Below are positions 24,911 to 28,351 of a DNA stretch of 28,351 nt, piece after piece. The number at the start of each line of letters is the position of its first letter. The first letter of the stretch is position 1. The notes beneath the pieces were generated by a model, which did no database searches, was not told the origin of the DNA, and worked only from the letters and a program-made list of their open reading frames with translations. The stretch covers positions 1 through 28,351 of the forward strand of contig JAEWXO010000024.1 in assembly GCA_023458875.1 (NCBI GenBank), given 5' to 3'. Position numbers and translations under genes: made by a program. Source of the DNA: Bacillota bacterium (GTDB taxonomy: Bacteria; Bacillota; Clostridia; Oscillospirales; Ruminococcaceae).

Positions 24911-25582
24911 ATGAGTTTCAATGATGTTTTCAAGTCAAGTTTTATTAATAATATTTCGTCTTTTTCGCTTATTGATATGATGATTGCTATGGTTGTATCA
25001 CTCGCAATCGGACTTTTTATTTTCCTTGTTTACAAAAAAACATTCAGCGGAGTAATGTATTCCACAGGCTTTGCGATGACTCTTGTAGGACTGTCACTTG
25101 TAACAACTCTCGTTATTATGGCAGTTACCTCAAATGTTGTGCTTTCTCTTGGTATGGTCGGTGCATTATCAATCGTTCGTTTCCGTGCGGCAATAAAAGA
25201 GCCAATGGAGATTGTATACCTGTTCTGGTCTATTGCAGTGGGTATTGTTATAGGTGCAGGTATGATCCCGATGGCTATTATAGGTTCTGTGATTATCGGT
25301 GTGATTCTTTTGGTTTTTGCAAATAGAAAGCTACGTGAAAATCCGTACATTCTTGTGCTTAGCTGTGTTAATGAAAAGGCTGAAACAGAGGCACTGGATC
25401 TTCTTGAAAAGTCGGTAGAACGTTTTGTGATTAAGTCAAAGACCGTCAATGCTGCCGGAATTGAGCTTACAGCTGAGCTTCGCACAAAAGACGCAACTAC
25501 AGCTTTTGTAAACCGTATCAACGATATCAGCGGTATTGAAAATGCAACGCTTGTCAGCTACAACGGGGAGTATATGTCATAA
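24911..25582 (+). CDS. DUF4956 membrane protein
   Basis: The 223-residue protein has about four membrane segments in its first 145 residues (about 19-41, 48-77, 95-115, 117-140). The highly conserved-looking stretch SLGMVGALSIVRFRAAIKEP (about 78-97) and a soluble C-terminal domain of about 80 residues follow. This pattern is that of DUF4956 (MgtC-like in its small GALSIVRFR motif), a family often seen beside VTC-domain and CotH genes. Function is not established. Given its position between a cytoplasmic VTC protein and a membrane-anchored CotH, a membrane partner or export channel for the VTC product is a reasonable guess only. AGGAGG precedes the ATG. Confidence 0.82.
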   Translation: MSFNDVFKSSFINNISSFSLIDMMIAMVVSLAIGLFIFLVYKKTFSGVMYSTGFAMTLVGLSLVTTLVIMAVTSNVVLSLGMVGALSIVRFRAAIKEPMEIVYLFWSIAVGIVIGAGMIPMAIIGSVIIGVILLVFANRKLRENPYILVLSCVNEKAETEALDLLEKSVERFVIKSKTVNAAGIELTAELRTKDATTAFVNRINDISGIENATLVSYNGEYMS

Positions 25583-25597
25583 TGGAGGGAGATAAGC

Positions 25598-27802
25598 ATG
25601 ATTGTAAATAAGCACATCACGAAAATTGTATATGCGGTCATGGCAGTATTGGTCATAATTTGCTTATTCCTGATGGTGTGTGGAAAAAAATTTATAAGTA
25701 TTTCGGGTGTCAGCATGGAATACGAGGATAAGCTTTTCAATACAGAAAAAATCCTCAATCTGAATATTCTTATGGAAAGTGAACAATGGAATGAAATGCT
25801 TGAAAATGCCACAGAAGAAAAATATTATCAGTGTAATGTTGAAATAAACGGACAAATGTTTTATCGTGTCGGAATTCGTCCGAAGGGAAACACAAGCCTT
25901 AGTTCTATTGCAGCAGACCCTGATAACAACCGATACAGCTTCAAACTGGAATTCGATCAGTTTGTGGACGGACAGACCTGTTTTGGCCTTGATAAGCTGA
26001 TACTTAACAACAATTATGCCGATGCCACTAACATGAAAGAGGCTCTCATATATGATATGTTTCAATATCTCGCTGCAGACGCTTCTCTTTATAACTATGC
26101 GGAAATTTCAGTAAATGGCGATTACTGGGGCGTATACACAGCACTTGAAGCAGTCGAGGAAAGTTTTCTTATCCGAAACTATGGTGTAGAAGCAGGAGAA
26201 CTTTACAAGCCTGACAGCATGGAAATGGGCAATATGAAAATGCCGGAAATGGATTTTGAAAATATGACCCCTCCAACAGGAATCGGAGAAGATGCATTTT
26301 CACCGCCACAATTTAATGGAGAAATGCCAAAGCCAGGACAGGGAAGTCCGGAAAATATGTGGGGACAGAATAGTACAGACAGCATAAAAATGACACCTTC
26401 ACAAGACAGTACAATGCCTGATATGGAAAATTTTAAATTCTCTGACATAAAAGGCAAAGGTGGTTTCTCTATGGGTGGCAATGGTGCAAATCTGAATTAC
26501 TCAAATGACGAGCTGGATAGTTACTCTACAATATGGGAAGGTGCTGTTTCAGATACTACGGACAGTGACCACAAAAAGGTTGTAAAGGCTCTGAAAAATA
26601 TTTCTGAGTGTACAGATTTAGAAAAGTATATGGATACCGATAATCTTGTGAAATATATGGCTGCCCATATTTTCTCAGTTAATGCCGACAGTCTTTCAGG
26701 AAACATGGCGCATAACTACTATCTTTATGAATCGGACGGTCAGCTGAATATTCTCCCATGGGATTACAATTTATCTCTTGGAGGTATGGGCGGAATGGGC
26801 AATATGAGCGGTGAAAATAACGCTACATCTGTTGTTAACGATGCAATTGATATGCCGTTTTCAGGAACTGAATTTTTTGATGCACTTTTAACCGATGAAA
26901 AATACTGTTCAGAATATTACAATTGCCTTCAGCAGCTTGTTGATGATTATATCTTCGGTGACCGATTTGAGGAGTTCTATACCCGGACACGCAGTCAGAT
27001 TGATGAGCTTGTAAAGAATGACCCTAATGCTCTTTATACTTATGAAGAGTACGAAACGGCTGCTGATACCCTTTATGATGTGGTGCATCTTAGAGGTGAG
27101 AGTATAAACGGACAGCTTAACGGTACAATTCCATCTTATGAAAGTCAGCAGAGTGATTCGGATACACTTATTGATGCATCTCATATTGACATGAGTGTTA
27201 TGGGAAGTATGGATATGGGCGGCAATATGGATTTCATAAGAAATAAACAAAATCAATCTTATGCAGAAACTGAAGATTCCGATGAGGCTGCTATTGCTCC
27301 AGGTTTGAATGGTGAAATGCAGGACGGAATGACACCTCCACAGAACGGTGAAATGCCTGAAGGCTTTGACCCTACAAAAATGAAAGGACAGATGCCCGGA
27401 GGTATGACCCCACCGCAGAACGGTGAAATGCCTGAAGGCTTTGACCCTTCAAAAATGGAAGGACAGATGCCCGGAGGTATGACCCCACCACAGAATGGGG
27501 AAATACCTGAAGGCTTTGACCCTTCAAAAATGAAAGGACAGATGTCCGGAGAGATGACCACACCACAATCTGCTATGCCTGTAGAGAATGAAAATCAGAA
27601 CGGAGAGGAATCTGCAAAAGACAAGCCTTCTGCACAGTTTCCAGATGGTAAAAAACCTGGAAATATTCCTGAAATGAACGCTAATCAGAATAACTCGTCT
27701 GCACTGCGGGATAATCTCATAATGTATGGTATTTCTGCTGTTGTGATGATTGGAGGACTCATTTTTGCCGGCCTTTATCGCAGAAAGTCAAGAAGAAAAT
27801 AA
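25598..27802 (+). CDS. CotH-family kinase-fold surface protein, Met/Pro-rich
   Basis: The 734-residue protein has a signal anchor (about 9-29). The CotH domain carries RVGIRPKGNTS (Arg94, Lys96), KLILNNNYAD, SVNGDYWGVYTALEAVE and ELYKPDS (to about 206). A Met/Pro/Gly-rich insertion spans about 207-300. The CotH domain then resumes with NADSLSGNMAHNYYLY and ILPWDYNLSLGG (Asp389). From about 575 come three 25-residue Pro/Met repeats, then a C-terminal membrane segment (about 707-726) and a basic end RRKSRRK. Bacillus CotH is an atypical protein kinase that phosphorylates spore-coat proteins. This longer membrane-tethered form belongs to the anaerobe type; its substrate is unknown. GGAGGGA precedes the ATG. 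It is last in the VTC operon. Confidence 0.88.
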   Translation: MIVNKHITKIVYAVMAVLVIICLFLMVCGKKFISISGVSMEYEDKLFNTEKILNLNILMESEQWNEMLENATEEKYYQCNVEINGQMFYRVGIRPKGNTSLSSIAADPDNNRYSFKLEFDQFVDGQTCFGLDKLILNNNYADATNMKEALIYDMFQYLAADASLYNYAEISVNGDYWGVYTALEAVEESFLIRNYGVEAGELYKPDSMEMGNMKMPEMDFENMTPPTGIGEDAFSPPQFNGEMPKPGQGSPENMWGQNSTDSIKMTPSQDSTMPDMENFKFSDIKGKGGFSMGGNGANLNYSNDELDSYSTIWEGAVSDTTDSDHKKVVKALKNISECTDLEKYMDTDNLVKYMAAHIFSVNADSLSGNMAHNYYLYESDGQLNILPWDYNLSLGGMGGMGNMSGENNATSVVNDAIDMPFSGTEFFDALLTDEKYCSEYYNCLQQLVDDYIFGDRFEEFYTRTRSQIDELVKNDPNALYTYEEYETAADTLYDVVHLRGESINGQLNGTIPSYESQQSDSDTLIDASHIDMSVMGSMDMGGNMDFIRNKQNQSYAETEDSDEAAIAPGLNGEMQDGMTPPQNGEMPEGFDPTKMKGQMPGGMTPPQNGEMPEGFDPSKMEGQMPGGMTPPQNGEIPEGFDPSKMKGQMSGEMTTPQSAMPVENENQNGEESAKDKPSAQFPDGKKPGNIPEMNANQNNSSALRDNLIMYGISAVVMIGGLIFAGLYRRKSRRK
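27326..27550 (+). repeat. three 75-bp in-frame tandem repeats in the CotH gene
   Basis: Units 27326-27400, 27401-27475 and 27476-27550 each encode 25 residues of the type GMTPPQNGEMPEGFDP plus KMKGQMPG. Units 2 and 3 are nearly identical in DNA. A degenerate continuation follows (EMTTPQSAMP), and a related NMTPP / FNGEMPKPGQG segment occurs earlier in the insertion near 26263-26345. Confidence 0.9.
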
Positions 27803-27822
27803 TCATCTGTAAATTATACTTC

Positions 27823-27849
27823 ATATTATTATAAGAAATAATATTTTTT
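27823..27849 (+). terminator. AT-only hairpin with T-run after the CotH gene
   Basis: ATATTATT (27823-27830) and AATAATAT (27837-27844) form an 8-bp stem with a six-base loop, followed by TTTTT. The stem has no G or C, so it is weak, and the stronger hairpin 35 bases further on is probably the main stop. Confidence 0.4.
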
Positions 27850-27882
27850 ACTGATGTATTGAGAAAAGGAGCTCTAAAATGC

Positions 27883-27911
27883 TAAAAGGCAGCCTTAATG
27901 GCTGCCTTTTA
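27883..27911. terminator. bidirectional terminator between CotH and chemoreceptor genes
   Basis: A perfect 12-bp stem (TAAAAGGCAGCC and its complement) with a five-base loop runs into TTTTA on either strand. It serves the CotH operon (plus) and the convergent chemoreceptor gene (minus), whose stop codon is 25 bases away. Confidence 0.88.
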
Positions 27912-27935
27912 ATTATAAGAATGATTTAAATAAAT

Positions 27936-28351
27936 TTAATATTCTTTGAGCGTAAACGTTGAAATAAGATTTTTAAGAGCTGTTGCCTGTCCTGAAAGTT
28001 GCTCAGAAGCAGCTGCACTCTGTTCTGATGTTGCGGAATTGGTCTGGACTACACTTGAAATCTGGTCAATGCCTGTACTTATCTGTTCTATCATTTCAGC
28101 CTGCGACTTACTTGCTTCAGCTATATTTTTGACAATTGATTCGACTTCATTTGACTTTTGTCCCACTTTATTCATTACATCTACAGCTGAAGCTACAATA
28201 TGTGTACCATTCTCAACTGCATTTACTGACTGTTCAATTAGAACCGTAGTGTCCTTGGCAGCATTTGCAGATTTGCTTGCAAGATTTCTTACCTCGTTGG
28301 CGACAACTGCAAAGCCTTTTCCTGCTTCACCGGCACGGGCAGCCTCAACAG
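27936..28351 (-). CDS. methyl-accepting chemotaxis protein, C-terminal part (cut by window edge)
   Basis: The open frame continues through the right edge; 137 full codons of the C-terminus are visible. It holds the chemoreceptor hairpin tip VEAARAGEAGKGFAVVANEV followed by RNLASKSANAAKDT, then the descending helix with heptad-like IEQISTGIDQISSVV and a Gln/Ser/Ala-rich NSATSEQSAAASEQL. It ends TFTLKEY with no CheR-docking pentapeptide. The sensor and membrane parts lie outside the window, so its ligand cannot be judged. An in-frame Met at 28175 is internal and is not the start. Confidence 0.93.
   Translation of the reverse strand, partial: VEAARAGEAGKGFAVVANEVRNLASKSANAAKDTTVLIEQSVNAVENGTHIVASAVDVMNKVGQKSNEVESIVKNIAEASKSQAEMIEQISTGIDQISSVVQTNSATSEQSAAASEQLSGQATALKNLISTFTLKEY

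Noticed and set aside
19927..27550. Tandem repeats considered as possible CRISPR arrays
   Set aside because: Repeats at 19927-20124 and 27326-27550 are directly joined, in frame and lack unique spacers; there are no cas genes.
27259..27561. 100-residue minus-strand ORF with repeated Pro/Gly/Phe units opposite the CotH gene
   Set aside because: Antisense image of the 75-bp repeats with no ribosome binding site or promoter.
27879..27929. 16-codon ORF with an AAAAGGAG sequence upstream
   Set aside because: It is made largely of the terminator stem between convergent genes and follows the end of the CotH operon, so the ribosome-binding-like sequence is probably coincidental.
1..28351. tRNA, rRNA, insertion sequences, prophage genes and known riboswitches
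   Set aside because: None recognised by eye on either strand; no transposase or integrase motif is seen in any long frame.

Overview
The window looks like chromosomal DNA from a low-GC, Gram-positive Clostridia member, most likely a Ruminococcus-type cellulosome producer. The pointers are PolC-type DNA polymerase III, sigma-A promoters close to TTGACA-17-TATAAT, strong GGAGG ribosome binding sites, the gene order pyrH-frr-uppS-cdsA-dxr-rseP-ispG-polC, and a secreted peptidase with a type I dockerin. The genus is an inference from these features; no 16S or tRNA gene is present.

Layout. (1) 1-5135, minus strand: the first codons of a gene leaving the left edge with its promoter, then a three-gene operon read right to left, MoxR AAA ATPase, DUF58 protein, membrane transglutaminase (TgpA-like), with promoter at 5188-5216 and terminator at 174-198. 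(2) 5403-16407, plus strand: a housekeeping block for UMP kinase, ribosome recycling, undecaprenyl diphosphate, CDP-diacylglycerol, two MEP isoprenoid steps, the RseP site-2 protease and replicative PolC, closed by two terminator hairpins shared with the convergent neighbour. (3) 16413-20287, accessory: a dCache sensor with a degenerate GGDEF domain, a cytidine-deaminase-like protein with a long disordered tail, a 584-base divergent intergenic region with strong promoters, and a DUF5684-like membrane protein with a 22-residue Asn/Tyr/Gly repeat tail. (4) 20323-22109: a secreted dockerin / cell-wall-binding-repeat / M14 carboxypeptidase protein. (5) 22106-27911: a response regulator and histidine kinase (minus) divergent from a VTC-domain protein, a DUF4956 membrane protein and a large Met/Pro-rich CotH-family protein (plus). 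(6) 27936-28351: the C-terminal end of a methyl-accepting chemotaxis protein cut by the right edge.

How they fit together. The housekeeping block supplies isoprenoid and phospholipid precursors beside core replication and translation genes. The most interesting unit is region 5. A polyphosphate-polymerase-like VTC protein, a membrane partner and a membrane-anchored CotH kinase-fold protein face a two-component system. An 11-bp-spaced direct repeat sits exactly in the shared promoter region, suggesting that the regulator controls both itself and the VTC-DUF4956-CotH operon. A second oddity is the divergent pair at 18-20 kb, where a deaminase-fold protein and a membrane protein both carry low-complexity Asn-rich tails.
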